A stretch of 64,000 nucleotides of DNA from Hymenochaete sp. R1 (taxonomy: Eukaryota > Basidiomycota > Agaricomycetes > Hymenochaetales > Hymenochaetaceae): NCBI GenBank assembly GCA_019400425.1, contig JAFREE010000107.1, forward strand, positions 21,065 to 85,064. The letters run 5' to 3'. This document shows, piece after piece, positions 1 through 10,917 of the stretch. A model generated the notes under the pieces. The model ran no database searches and was not told the DNA's origin. It saw nothing but the letters and a program-made list of their open reading frames with translations. Every line of letters begins with the position of its first letter. The stretch's first letter is position 1. A program made the position numbers and the translations under genes.

Positions 1-1
1 A

Positions 2-1402
2 GGACTCGGCACTCAACTAGCTTACATAGATTCAGGACCTCCACCAAGCTCGTCGACGTACAAGACCTTCGTCATCATCCACGGGCATACGTTCACCGCA
101 AGTGAGCCGAATCTTTGATACCAAGCACCTATCATCCCAACTTCTAGTGCTTTCGCAGACACTTTCAGCAGACTCCTATCACTGGCACACTCTTTCGATA
201 TCCGTATAATTGCGCCCAATAGGAGAGACTACGTTGGTTCGTCCCCACTATCGCCTGAGGAACTAGCGGCAATCTCGACAAATGACTCTGCTGCACATAA
301 GACATACCTGAAAGAACGAGGTTTGGACCTTGCAAAATTCATGGCCTGGGTAGTCGAAGAACTTCAAATACCTCTACCTGTCGTCACGAACGATTCTACT
401 GGGGAATCAAAATGGGAAGGTGGTGGATTGGCGCTCGTTGGTTGGTCGATGGGAAACGTCACTACGATGGCCTTCATGCGCTACCTCACGACGTATCCTT
501 CTTCATTCCAGGAAATTATGCGACAGTACCTCAAGGCATTCTTCGTTTACGGTACTTGCTCATGCTACTCTATCAGTTTCAGATTCTGATCAGAAGGTGT
601 TTATGTTTCGACAACAAACAATCAGAGGCAGGCTACAATCTCATGGGATTTCCGATTCCAGAAGGCGCATATCATACCACTATGGACCCAAACATCCCCG
701 CTGACCAACGTACGCGAGAGTTCAGCCTCTGGGTTTCATCATATTACAGCCATCAGTACTACTACCCAGCAACACGTACTTCCAAATCCGACTCCCACTC
801 TCTATCTTCCCCAGACCAGGCAATCAAACGTTCAGCACAACTACGCGACCGAACCTTATCAAATCTGACCTTGAATAGGCCTGATCCAGCTCATGCATTC
901 CGACCTCCTTCGATTGATTCCATGAGCAAAATCGAACTTGAAGAGATGCTTGATCCCGGCCCAGCGAGACGAACAGAGAAGGCTGTATTGGCATTCAGCC
1001 CCGAAACGCTTTTCGAGGGAGTACTTGGGACGTTTTTGCATTTCGAGCACGTCGTGCGTGATACGTCCGCAGTTTCTACTGGGAATAGGGTGTCGCACGA
1101 AAGTGATGGCTTGGGTTTGAATACAGACGTGAAAGTCATTGTCTTAGTCTGCCATCGCTCGATGTGGAGCGTACAATGGGGTCTATGGGAGCTTGGAACG
1201 TTATTTGAGAAATGGGGACGCGAAGGCAATGCTGGAAAGAGGAGGCCATGCCAGGTCATTGAGATTGAAGACGCAAATCACTTTGTAAGCTCGCTTTCCC
1301 GAACTTATCTCTTACGAAGCTGATGTAGATGATTCTGTTCAGTTGCATTGGGACGATCCGCACTCGTTCCTTAAGGTTCTGTTGGAAGCTACAAAGGATT
1401 GA
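2..1402 (+). CDS. alpha/beta hydrolase-fold protein, copy 1 (5' partial)
   Basis: The 5' end is cut by the window edge; base 2 is the first in-frame base. It reads LAYIDSGPPPSS, then an intron with donor GTGAGC near base 100, then TFSRLLSLAHSFDIRIIAPNRRDY and on to the nucleophile elbow GWSMG near base 440. A second intron begins after FFVYG (about 552), and a last one separates DANHF from LHWDDPHSFLKVLLEA before the TGA at 1400-1402. The elbow Ser and the C-terminal His in NHxxHWDDP are typical of fungal alpha/beta hydrolases; the usual acid residue is not obvious. The next gene downstream (1896-3384) aligns with it from end to end with the same intron order, so this is a tandem duplicate. 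No signal peptide can be judged because the start is missing. The substrate is unknown; an esterase or epoxide-hydrolase-like role is only inference from the fold. Confidence 0.85.
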
Positions 1403-1895
1403 GAATGTTTCATTCGTTGGGATCCTTGACTCCCGAATAACTGCGAAGCTATCGATCTCATATCAATGTACATGAGAAATGCGTGTTGTGCATATCATCT
1501 CCTGGAGTTTTTAACGTCAAAAATGTTCACGCCCTTCAATGCTCTCGCAAGAATCCTCTCCTCTGAGCCATGAAGGATAAAAAAATTTAAAACGATCTTG
1601 CAGATTGATACGGTTGAACACAGGTATCAGTCACATCGCGAATCGACATTAACCCCGTGGGAACTACAGCACCGTTTTGACAATCTGCGGCCGCGTGTCG
1701 TGGGATTGGTAGGCGACACGGGTCCACAAAAAAGCAATGAAACGCCCACGAGAACTCACAATCCTAACGGTGGATCATCCATCCAGCCGACGTGTCTTTT
1801 TTAAAGCATGTAATAAGGCTGCGAAAGGGGAACGGAAAGGTCTGGTTGGGCTGACCGGATATCTTGCAACAAACTTGCCTTCTCTGCACCCCACA

Positions 1896-3384
1896 ATGCA
1901 AACCGCAGTCATCGACGGAAGCACGAACCTTCATTTCGGATACCTGGACTCGGGCGCACCACCTGAGAAAGACTATACGACACTGGTATGTGCGCACGGT
2001 TTCAGCTTCAATGCCGGTTAGTCTTTGACCCTACTTGAGTTTACAATGAAACTGACATGTTGCCGATACTGTTAAGAGAGCTTCTCGAAGCTCATTTCTC
2101 TTGCCCCACAGTACAACCTCCGCATCATTGCATTAGCGCGACGTGACTTCGCGGGTTCCTCTCCATTGTCTGCGTCTGAGCTTGAAGCGCTCGCGTCTGG
2201 GGATTCGGAGGAGGAGGAAGCTTACATGAGACAGAGAGGCGAGGAGCTAGCTCGGTTTCTTGTTTGGTCAATCAAGAACCTTGGGCTGCGACCTGCCATG
2301 GGCAAGGATGCGCGAAAGAGAAAGAGCGTGAAGAGCAGCAAAGGCGGAATAGCTCTGGCGGGCTGGTCTCAGGGAAACATGATTACAATGGCGTTTCTCT
2401 GTTTTTTCTCGACGTATCCATGGGAAGTACGAGAAGCTCTCAGACCTTACTTCAAGTTGCTAATTGCTTATGGTACGTGCCTTCAAATATATCTCAATAT
2501 GTTTTTCTCTAACAGAGTGGCTCGCGATCTATGCTTTATCATAGATCCGCCGGCTCTATCATTCGGGTATGAGGACCCTGAAGGAATTTACTCACCTTGG
2601 AATGACCCGCATATCCCAGATGACAAGCGTATCGACGCCTTTTATGGATGGGCGACGGCATACTACAGACACCCATATACTTCTCTTCACACTAAACCCA
2701 ACCCCGCCTCAGGTTTCAGATCGTTCTTCGGCGCACCGTCACGATACTCAGAGCTCAGATCTGAGTCATTACGCTCACCATCCAATCTAATCCAGCGTGA
2801 ACCCCAGGATGGATCGGGGAAGTATCGTCCAAATACCTATGAGATGCTCACGACAGCAGAACGAGCACGCATACACGAAACGGCTTCGGGTCCGCGATCG
2901 GATCTACCCATGCTCAACCTACCATCTGACATGATACGGGCGACTGTCAAACGCGCATTGGCGCTTTCGAGCGGCAAACCCGAAATTGGATTGAAAAACG
3001 TTTCAGGTGACGTCGAGAAGGCAATGGTCGCAGCGTCCCTACCGCATGCAAATTTCTGCCTCATTCTTTGTCAGGCATCGACGTGGAGTAACTATTTATG
3101 CCAATGGGAGCTTGAGAAAGATGTGGAAAAGTGGAAGAAGGCGGGGTTAAGGCTCAGAGATATGGATATGATCGCAATCCCGGGAGCGAACCATATGGTA
3201 AGTACCTTCCGCTCTTGTAATGAATGTCAACGGGTACGTTTTGGTGAATGTCGGTTTGTAGGTGCATTGGGATGAGCCAGAGTTATTCTTGGATAGCATT
3301 GCACATAAAATTGGCGCAAGGACAGGAAATGACACCTTTTCAATAAGATGGATTCGGAAGCGGGTAATGTCATGTTGGCCGTGA
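1896..3384 (+). CDS. alpha/beta hydrolase-fold protein, copy 2
   Basis: The start is taken at the ATG at 1896 (MQTAVIDGSTNLHFGYLDSG) because homology with copy 1 begins just after it; an in-frame ATG at 1737 adds 53 unconserved residues. Introns lie at about 2019-2076, 2474-2540 and 3196-3261, and the TGA is at 3382-3384. The nucleophile elbow is GWSQG (about 2362-2376). The C-terminal block ends in GANHMVHWDEPE, which supplies the probable catalytic His. The segment STWSNYLCQWELEKDVEKW before it is the kind of helix fungal members carry here. No signal peptide or membrane segment is visible, so it is probably intracellular. It lies about 490 bases after copy 1 in the same orientation. The enzyme activity is not predictable beyond hydrolase fold; membership of the fold is well supported by the paired copies. 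Confidence 0.87.
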
Positions 3385-3800
3385 AAACTATTCGGAAGGC
3401 CGGTTATAATACAAGCTCGGAGATATAGACATAAGTTGCATAGTATTTTTTGTGCTTGAATTTTTCTTGGCTGCCTTTCAAGCAGCATCAAGCTGTCGAG
3501 CCTAAATGGAACCGTAGAAGTATCTTAAACATTCCATTATTTGTAAGGCCCTCATGGATCAATTTCTTTAGCTTCATTTGCTGTGAACTCTTTTTTTCAA
3601 TCCATTGCGTTTGAAGACCTTGAATGCAACAATGATAAGAATCTCCATCATGATCAGCCTTATGCTTGCTTTTGTATAGTACCGTGACGGCTCGTGACAA
3701 GAACGCACGTGATCGCGTTTTTTTCTGTCACGCCTTACTTGCTCTCGCTCTTGCTCGGACCTCCTCAATCTGTCTTGTCCAGACAACTCATACCTCGCAC
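3385..3800. other. intergenic, nothing recognised
   Basis: This is 416 bases between the hydrolase stop and the next ATG. It is AT-rich in the middle and pyrimidine-rich (CT tracts) just before 3800, as is common in basidiomycete promoters. No gene, repeat or RNA was recognised. Confidence 0.5.
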
Positions 3801-4631
3801 ATGGCTCCCAAAAAAGCGGGAACATCTTCAGCTAGAAATGCGAGAGGTGCTGCCTCGCGAAAGCACGATAGCGTGGCTTTCGGGGACCTCGATCCGATTA
3901 CGCAGAACTCGCAGTCGAGTAGCGACGACGGGTGCGCGTTTCACCATCTTTATGTCGTACTTGCGCTTACGTGGATACCTTGCAGAATGATGGCTACCAT
4001 TGCACAGCAAATGCAAGGTTAGAGTGTTTCTTTCTGTACTAGGCGCGCATTCGATGGATTTTGTCAGCTGCAATGGACCGGAAGAAGAAGGAAAGAGAGG
4101 GCAAGTTTGCGCAAAATGCTCAAGTTGCCTTTTCTCGGATGGTAAACACCTTCTTTTTATGCCACCTACTTCTCTCACTTCTTGTTAGCTATCAGAAAAA
4201 TCAAGTGCTTTCTTGGACGCCACAAATGAAATGTACGCAGAAAGGTTTATGGCAAGTACTTAGCTGATGTTTACTTCAGAAACGCTTCATTTTCTGGCTT
4301 TCATGACCTCTATGAAGAAAATGAGAATCGCATAAGGCAGCTTTGGGAATCTATATTACAAGAGCAGCTCGAATTGCAAGTGAGTGGTACTTTCCCACGA
4401 CTTTCTTATCATATCCTGATTTTGATGTATTGTGAAGATGCTCCTGGAGGACAGACGCAAATCATTGAATGAAAATGAAGCGATACGAGAGAAAGAGCAC
4501 ATTCAGTCTTTAGCTCGTGGCCGAAAAGCTTGCGAAGGTATGTAGGAGATATTATCGACATTAGTATGCACTAATCAACTTGATCAGAGTTCCAGCGGCT
4601 CATCGAAACCGTCAAACCCGACTTCTCATGA
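3801..4631 (+). CDS. small coiled-coil protein, function unknown
   Basis: The start is the ATG at 3801 (MAPKKAGTSSARNARGAASR). Six short introns can be placed with continuous phase; the end is EFQRLIETVKPDFS with TGA at 4629-4631. The N-terminus is a basic, Ser-rich tail with an acidic SSSDDG patch. After it comes a long charged helix: MQAAMDRKKKEREGKFAQN, a central part rich in Glu and Asn, then LWESILQEQLELQMLLEDR and KEHIQSLARGRKACEEF. It is about 190 residues, without Cys clusters, signal peptide or membrane span. The order (basic tail plus one long helix with regularly placed Lys and Gln) recalls Cor1/SYCP3-type chromosome-axis proteins, but I see no motif that proves it. I regard it as an uncharacterised nuclear or cytosolic coiled-coil protein. 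Confidence 0.7.
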
Positions 4632-5221
4632 TTACACTGTTAAGCCCTGCTATTGGAATCTTTATCAGCCACACCAATTTTGGAATGAGATCGATACTGC
4701 TCACTCACATTAACAATGATCGTATCGCACTGCAGCTTTAACCATGCTTTCGCTTCGTATTTACATATCAGAGACTTCCTCCAAACGTCGGTCCGATCTC
4801 GATGAAAACCTCACCATTCTTTCAGAAGATCATGGTCAAAGCGGCGCATTCCAAGATCTTCGGTTACCCGCATTTTGTGTAAGTTACGTTTTTATTTTAT
4901 TTCCGTCGCTGCTTATCGAAATATGACCTTCATGAAGCGTTCGAAATGGTTTACCCATCTACTTCCTTTTCTCTTCTTCCGTGTATTGCGCCATTGGCGT
5001 ACCAGGTGACTGTATCACATTCAAGAACACGCTGTATTTTTGCTGCAATTCAATGCCTTGATCACTATGTATGTGTATACATGGTTATGTGGCAGGTGTA
5101 TGCTCGGATCCATCAAGTGCATCCTCACCCGTCTTTCCGAAGAAACCCCACCGCCAAGAATGCTCTTTTTGCTTAAAATCGATGAAGTCAATGACTTGGG
5201 CTTTTGGAAAAATCAGCCAAA
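4632..5221. other. intergenic, no gene recognised
   Basis: This 590-base stretch separates the coiled-coil gene from the CE15 gene. A 60-codon open frame at 4744-4926 has no splice context or recognisable motif and is taken as chance. It should hold the promoter of the CE15 gene, but no clear TATA box is seen at a usual distance from the ATG at 5222. Confidence 0.45.
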
Positions 5222-6819
5222 ATGCGTACTCTTCATGTTCTTCCTTTTGCGATCTTTTTTGCAGGCGCTTTCGCATCAGTAAACCGTCGCCAGACGGCCT
5301 GCCCAGCGCTGCCGAGCCCCCTTCCAGCGCCTACTGACCTTCCCAGTGTCGACGTCCTGCCAGACCCGTTCACATTCTTTAACAATGACACTGTCTCGAC
5401 TCCAGATGATTGGGAGTGTAGAAGGCAAGAGCTCCTCACTTTAGTCCAGGAATATATGTATGGATATTATCCCGACCACTCCAAAGAGAACGTTACCGCG
5501 ACTCGCGACGGCAACGACATTCACATCACTGTTTCGAATGACGTGGGATCGGGATCATTCACGGCGACTTTGGAACTTCCAACTAACGTGCAAGCTACCG
5601 CCGAGAACCCTGCGCCAGTTGTAATCAGTGCAGGAGGCGTGAACGACACTGCCTTCTTGGCATATGGCGTCGCGCTCGCAACATGGAACTTGCCTGACGT
5701 TGCGGCTGATTCAACCACTCGGGGCGGATTCTTCTGGGATTTGTATCCAGGCGCTGATATCGGTACGTTTTTCGCTATCAGTGATCAGCATCGTGCGATG
5801 CCCAACAGATCGTATTTCAGGTGTATTAACGGCGTGGGGCTGGGGTTACCACCGTGTACTTGATGCAATCATTCAAGTAGCTCCCGAGCTTGATGTGAGC
5901 CGCGTGGGTACGATCGGCTGTAGTCGCTATGGGAAGGCAGCACTTGCTGCCGGTATCTTTGACGAACGAGTACGGGTCTTTCAAACATAACTTTTGCCCT
6001 GTAGCTATATTAACGTTTCACCGTCTTAGATCACGCTCACTCTTCCCATGTCCAGTGGGACAGAGGGGATAGCCCCATGGCGTTTCCACTTCGAAGAACG
6101 TGGGTTTGATTTCATGTGCACGTCTTTTGGTCTACTTAACTCCCTTCCATCAGTGGGTGAAAATGAGAAAATCACGAATATTACCGGTGTATACCCGTAT
6201 TGGACGAATACTAATCTTCTCAAGTTTGTGAACAACGCAAATCAACTTCCGTTCGATTCTCATATCAACGCGGCTTTGGTCGCTCCAGTAAGTTGGATAA
6301 GCTTCACTACGTGATGATCTTCGCTCAAGCTACTTTCAATTTACAGCGCGCTATCATCTGGGACGAAGGTGCGCACTCTTTTGCTACCCCATTTCTCCGA
6401 ACTGAGCTTATCTTCCGAACTAGGCCAGACAGATTACTGGGTGAGAACTTACCATTATGAGATGATCATTGCTAAATTTATCTCTTGAAGACTAACCCCG
6501 AAGGCGAAGCCAGCGTGACCTTCCCAGCAACAAAGGCCGTCTTCAAGTTCCTCAACGAAAGTGAAAAGGTTGGAGTTGCGATCAGGGACAGCTGGCATTG
6601 TGATATTGGTGGATAGTGAGTTGTTCACTTGACAAACTAACGCACCTAATCGATCTAACCGGACCGTAATCATCGGATAGTACAAATATTCAAGCGTTCA
6701 TGCTTAGAGAGTTTTTCGGTACATCAACGAGTCGGAACTATTCAGACATTTCACCTTACTCCACGTTCCCTTCCGCATTCCCTTGGATCGGTACTAATGC
6801 TGTGCTGGCGGACAACTGA
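5222..6819 (+). CDS. secreted CE15 glucuronoyl esterase-like protein
   Basis: Carbohydrate esterase family 15 hydrolyses the ester between 4-O-methyl-glucuronic acid of xylan and lignin alcohols, outside the cell. The ATG at 5222 opens a signal peptide (MRTLHVLPFAIFFAGAFAS). Eight exons (5222-5762, 5821-5969, 6030-6099, 6154-6287, 6347-6368, 6424-6440, 6491-6615, 6681-6819) join in phase to 398 residues. Family marks: TAWGWGYHRVLDAI, the nucleophile motif GCSRYGK with the Cys next to the Ser, and SWHCD with the catalytic His followed by the partner Cys. The usual catalytic Glu of the ESGxGG motif is replaced: the protein reads MSSGTEG. An acidic loop IIWDEGQTDYW may supply the acid instead, as in CE15 branches with a non-canonical acid. 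No CBM1 is attached. It is probably part of plant cell wall attack; the substrate of this sub-branch is less certain. Confidence 0.9.
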
Positions 6820-7778
6820 ATGCGCCTCTAAATCGTGCCGCTCTTGGATGTAGCTATAACTGACGTTCAGCTACTTTAGCATAACAATGAATACAATTAT
6901 TTGATATACGAACGTTCACCACGAAGCCTTCGTTTTGAAACAAGTCGAAGCTCACCACAGAGGATAAAGCGTATCAATACTGTTATTTTTGACTGGGTAT
7001 GACTAGGTATTAAACAAAACTGCATTCAGCTTCGCGTTGCATGACTCAACCCTCGCAATATTATGTCATTCTTCTATCCTGACGGCTTCCTAGTATCGTT
7101 TTGATTGACATTATGCACGGCAGTAATGTTCGCAGAGAGTCGCACGTATGCATTTATCTATCTTATCGATTTAAGCTGGAAATCGAGAATACTTAGGAGG
7201 CAGTACCCGTGATGAAGGCCGCGGAAGGAGATGATATTTTTTATCTACTGATTGGCGGTGCGATATGATTCGAGTAGTTTCCGATTTGTGTGGACCCGGA
7301 CCACCGTCATCACTGTTCTTAGTCGACTTCTGAGTCAAAGAGAAGACGAAATCGTTATCTGTATGAGAGCTGTGCTACAGCGTGTTGCAACGATGTTGAC
7401 ACCAAGAAGCATAAAATATCGAGAGTGCGAGGTGGAGTTAACCTCCGTATAGCGAGCTTCACACGCGCCGATCGCGGTGCAATCAGCATATTAATGAATC
7501 CGAGTCTGAGTTATCATGACAAGCAAGGAATCGAAGACTTAATTCGGCGTAGTCTTGTGTATGAATGGCAGTGCAAAGTTTGGATAAACTTATAAGAATC
7601 AGCCACGTCAAGGAAACACGAAGATACCTTACTTGTTCATCTCACTTCATCAATGCGATGAATTCGAAGACAACGTATGTAATTGATTTTGTAACTGTCA
7701 ATCGAATGGAAAACTAGATAAAACAACGACGAACGAAATACATTTCGATATCTTCAGAGAATAGACGGAAATAACATT
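6820..7778. other. intergenic, nothing recognised
   Basis: This is 959 bases between two 3' ends (CE15 on plus, zinc-finger gene on minus). It is AT-rich with stops in all frames. A 66-codon open frame at 7252-7452 has no supporting motif. No RNA gene or repeat was recognised. Confidence 0.5.
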
Positions 7779-8745
7779 TTATTCATTCTTTCCCCATCCT
7801 AGTACGAAGTTACTAAGTAAGGTGAACAGGGCGTGGCGCGAGAAGACAGAAACTTACCTGCCTTTCCGCTGTCAGCGGCGGCTCCATTTGGAGGCTTCGC
7901 TCGGCTCTGGTGTCCAGATGTTCCCTCTTGATACCGGGGACATGCAATGCGGCTCGCCTTTGGGCTGTGGCACGTCTTCGATTGCTCGAGAATCCTGCTC
8001 GGCTGGGCCAGTGCGCTTTAAACTTTTCAGTATGCTATTCAAGTATTCCATGCGTGTAGCGTAGTTCGGACACAAAAAGTTGTATCCATTATCCAGGGCG
8101 TCTATATATGAATTATAGTCACGATACAGCAGTGAAGAAAATTCGGACTAGAAACGACGCACATGGAAAGCACTTGTTGCACACCTTACGGTTTCTCCAG
8201 TTCGGCCAGTGGCAACGGCGGCACTCCCAGTCGCCCTCTTGTGGCTTGTACTTGCCACTATTTCCGGTGTTTCTCACCGGAGGTAGCATCTTCAAGACCA
8301 ACTGGAGCGAAGAGTTCAGAAAGAATTACTTATTGAAGTACGGATATTGACGAACCAGCCCCGGGCAAGGATGAACTTGCTCAGAGGAAGGGAGCGGCTC
8401 ATTCTCCGGCCAAGGGAGAGTGACACCCGCCACCGTCGCAGTACCCCATGTCAGGGCGAGGCAGCGTCCGGAAGGTGTTGGCGCAAATGTGTCGGAATTA
8501 TTGATGAGCGGTACAAGCTCGCTCACAAAAAATCGAGCACTCGGACTTCGAATTAGTTCATTGGCGCAGTTGCCGACGCCGTTGCAGGATCTCTTGTAGA
8601 TTGCTCTATCGTTATTCTCGCAGTGGTTGGTACGAGTAAGAGCAATTTCCTGAGAAGGAGAGAGAGGCCTATGGCAAGAAGAGCCTGAAGTAGGAGGCGC
8701 TAAATGCATTTGACGAAAAGTGAAGGGGCGCTGCGGGTGATACAT
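7779..8745 (-). CDS. RanBP2-type zinc-finger protein
   Basis: On the minus strand the ATG at 8743-8745 opens an exon with SARFFVSELVPLINNSDTF, SGRCLALTWGTATVAG and WPENEPLPSSEQ. A second exon (about 8290 down to 8180) contains GDWECRRCHWPNWRNRKVC followed by NKC, a complete RanBP2/RBZ finger (W-x-C-x2-C-x3-N-x6-C-x2-C). Proteins with this finger bind RNA or ubiquitin. The last part reads QSRAKPPNGAAADSGKAG, and after an intron (7799-7857) ends GWGKNE with TAA at 7779-7781. The order (SELVPL block, WPENEP block, one finger, low-complexity tail) fits a family of fungal RanBP2-finger proteins of unknown role. Donor choice between exon 1 and the finger, and the intron after the finger (GTGCGT donor at about 8176), are uncertain, so the exact protein is not fixed. 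It stands alone in a gene-poor stretch. Confidence 0.65.
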
Positions 8746-9231
8746 TGCTGTGAAGAGAACAGGGGGTGCCCTCTGAAACTTTGAGCCTGCGCAATTGAAG
8801 TTTTAAATACGTGAAAGAGAGTCATATATTAAATAATATTCGAGCGGAAAGAAACAATTTTATTTTATTTTTGTGGTACTCACAGGAATTAAATCCATGT
8901 CGATACTTCCTAGGTTTCGAGTCCAATGGATCAAAGAGAAGACTGCAGCCCCGCAGCCGATGATTTCATTTCCAGGTATACGGTCGAGCTATCTCTTTGA
9001 CTTGAGTCGTGGGTGCTCGTGGAACACGATGGCTTTGGGACAAGCAAGGCTGGCTTTTTGGATCATACATTGAAGACGAGACGAAGTAGAAACACTCAGA
9101 GTGAGGATAACACCCAAAATAATTTCCCCCGGCTGTGATGTCAAGTCCAGCATGTGGGATCTAGGGATTGCATGAAGGTCATCATAATCCGAGAAAGAAA
9201 AGGAAAGAGATATTGGGAACTCATATCTCTT

Positions 9232-9462
9232 TCATACTGATAAACGGATCACTTTCCTTTCCGCCCGTTCAGGGCATCCTTGCGGCGTCTCCTGGTTTCT
9301 TATTCTGTGCAGGGTCATGACGCATTGGCGCCGACGCCTTCGAGTCACAGTTCTCGACCTATCCGACGGTACGAGAAGAAATCCGGCCTTCAGTAACAAC
9401 ATTCCTAGAACATTGGAAGCCAATGCTATGACGGCGAAGGACGTCAGTGACGTGATCTTCAC
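9232..9462 (-). CDS. possible small secreted protein (weak)
   Basis: The frame begins with a convincing signal-like segment (MKITSLTSFAVIALASNVLG) and then becomes Arg-rich. In the adjacent frame the same DNA reads ENCDSKASAPMRHDPAQNKK and ends soon after, so a spliced secreted peptide of about 60 residues is possible, but I could not fix the intron. No family was recognised. It could equally be a chance hydrophobic start. Confidence 0.22.
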   Translation of the reverse strand: MKITSLTSFAVIALASNVLGMLLLKAGFLLVPSDRSRTVTRRRRRQCVMTLHRIRNQETPQGCPERAERKVIRLSV

Positions 9463-10749
9463 CAGTACTCGGATTGGAGCTCGTTCGGATGCATGAAAAT
9501 TTTCAAGTAAGAGCGGACATCCGAAGCAACCACATCAAAGAAGCTTTGACTTCGAGGCGCTCAAAAGCATGGAATGCCGCGGGAATTAATGGCTCGTATA
9601 GTATCCTATACCTAGTCCTAGCCCATTGAGGCATGAACAGGTCAAGGATAGCTACACAGCATACAAAAGAGAAGACGCCATACGCAGCATCATTACTACG
9701 CTCAGCTCAAGGACAAAAAGCGTCTCTGTGAGGCGCAGTCGAGACTTAGGAGCCATCGAGGATAACGACGGCGTTTACTCACAATTATTGAAGAGAAACT
9801 CCCAATTCGAATCAGACTCGTATGGTGCTAGCTCGGTATCTCGATTCAGGCTCCCTGCGCGTTCGTGCTAGAAGTACGAACTCGTTATTTGATGCCGTTC
9901 AAGTTGTTGTTTGTTTCAGCCCAACTTTGTCAAAGCGCAGAGGCGTGGATAGCCGGTTGTGGCACCATGCCTTCCACTCGCCCCTCACAGATACCAGCAT
10001 ATGTGCCGGAGCAGCGTCGCGAGTTCGCCAGATAGTTTGAAGTATTCAAGGTGCAAAACATTGTAAATGTAAGTGGAAGGAGAGCATTCCTTTAATTTTG
10101 CGAAAGAAAAGGAAAAGAAATAGGTGGTTCGACGCGCCTGCAGTCGGACCCATGAAGTCAAACAAGCTGAATCCGTTTATACTTTCCCACGATCATAAGC
10201 TTGGACAACCGTCCTTGCCGAAGCTTCTGCAGGGATCGTGCATTGCCACTTACTCTTTTCGTCGCCGTCGTGGCACTTCACCAGAGGAAACATGTTTGAT
10301 CCAACAGAAGTTGGATTGCGGCATGCGATGCAGAAAAAAACTACTCTAATATTCCATCGAAAAAAAAGTTGATTGCCTTCAATCACTTTGCCCATTCTCA
10401 TACAGCGTCGGATGATCTACCCCAACCCGTTCTCATCCTAAACCAAACCCGACGACCTCAGCTCGACTACAGCGAGTACTGTGATGGATGGCACTTTGCA
10501 CTTGGGTCGCTTTTCGCCTCAGTGTCTGGCACCCGCGCAATTTCTAATGCAACTCAAACATGCATCCTCAGTGGTGCACAATCATAATCCGTTCTACCAT
10601 CGGTGTTCCGCACTTTGTTCATGACAATGTTGACAGCTGGGTCGTTTCGAAGCACAGAAACTGGACACAAGCAGAGAAATGACCGCCAATGTTGCGTATA
10701 CACCGTTATAATCGTTCGTACACTCGGATAACCCTAGCGTTGTAACCGC

Positions 10750-10764
10750 GGGGGGGGGGGGGGG
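10750..10764 (+). repeat. homopolymer run of 15 G
   Basis: An uninterrupted run of 15 G, 154 bases before the ATG of the first lipase. A run of 15 C on the same strand (14797-14811) lies beyond the second lipase and the tRNA, so the two form an inverted pair of homopolymers around this segment. Confidence 0.95.
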
Positions 10765-10824
10765 TCTTTCGTGCCTTCGTCGGACATTTTGCCGCTCTAT
10801 GCAGTCATTGCCCACGTCCCTCCT

Positions 10825-10830
10825 TATAAG
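10825..10830 (+). promoter_or_regulatory. TATA-like box of lipase copy 1
   Basis: TATAAG within CCTTATAAGAAGG, about 90 bases before the ATG at 10918. Lipase copy 2 has TATAAGG at nearly the same distance, which supports a conserved promoter element. Confidence 0.45.
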
Positions 10831-10917
10831 AAGGGGCGCTATCAACAATGTCTCAGACATTCGTTTCCCACTCTTGGGACGACTTCCATCAGAGATTCCC
10901 CGTCGAACGTTCTCAAA

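Larger units (their letters stand above)
8746..10917. other. gene-poor stretch before the lipases
   Basis: This covers 2.2 kb with only weak coding candidates. The best is the minus-strand open frame at 9232-9462, listed separately. An 81-codon open frame at 9626-9871 has no motif or splice context. The stretch also holds a 15-base G run (10750-10764) and the promoter of the first lipase. Confidence 0.45.

Noticed and set aside
8119..8301. RanBP2 finger as a stand-alone 60-residue gene
   Set aside because: Downstream and upstream exons with family-typical blocks (WPENEP, GWGKNE) show that it is one exon of a larger gene.
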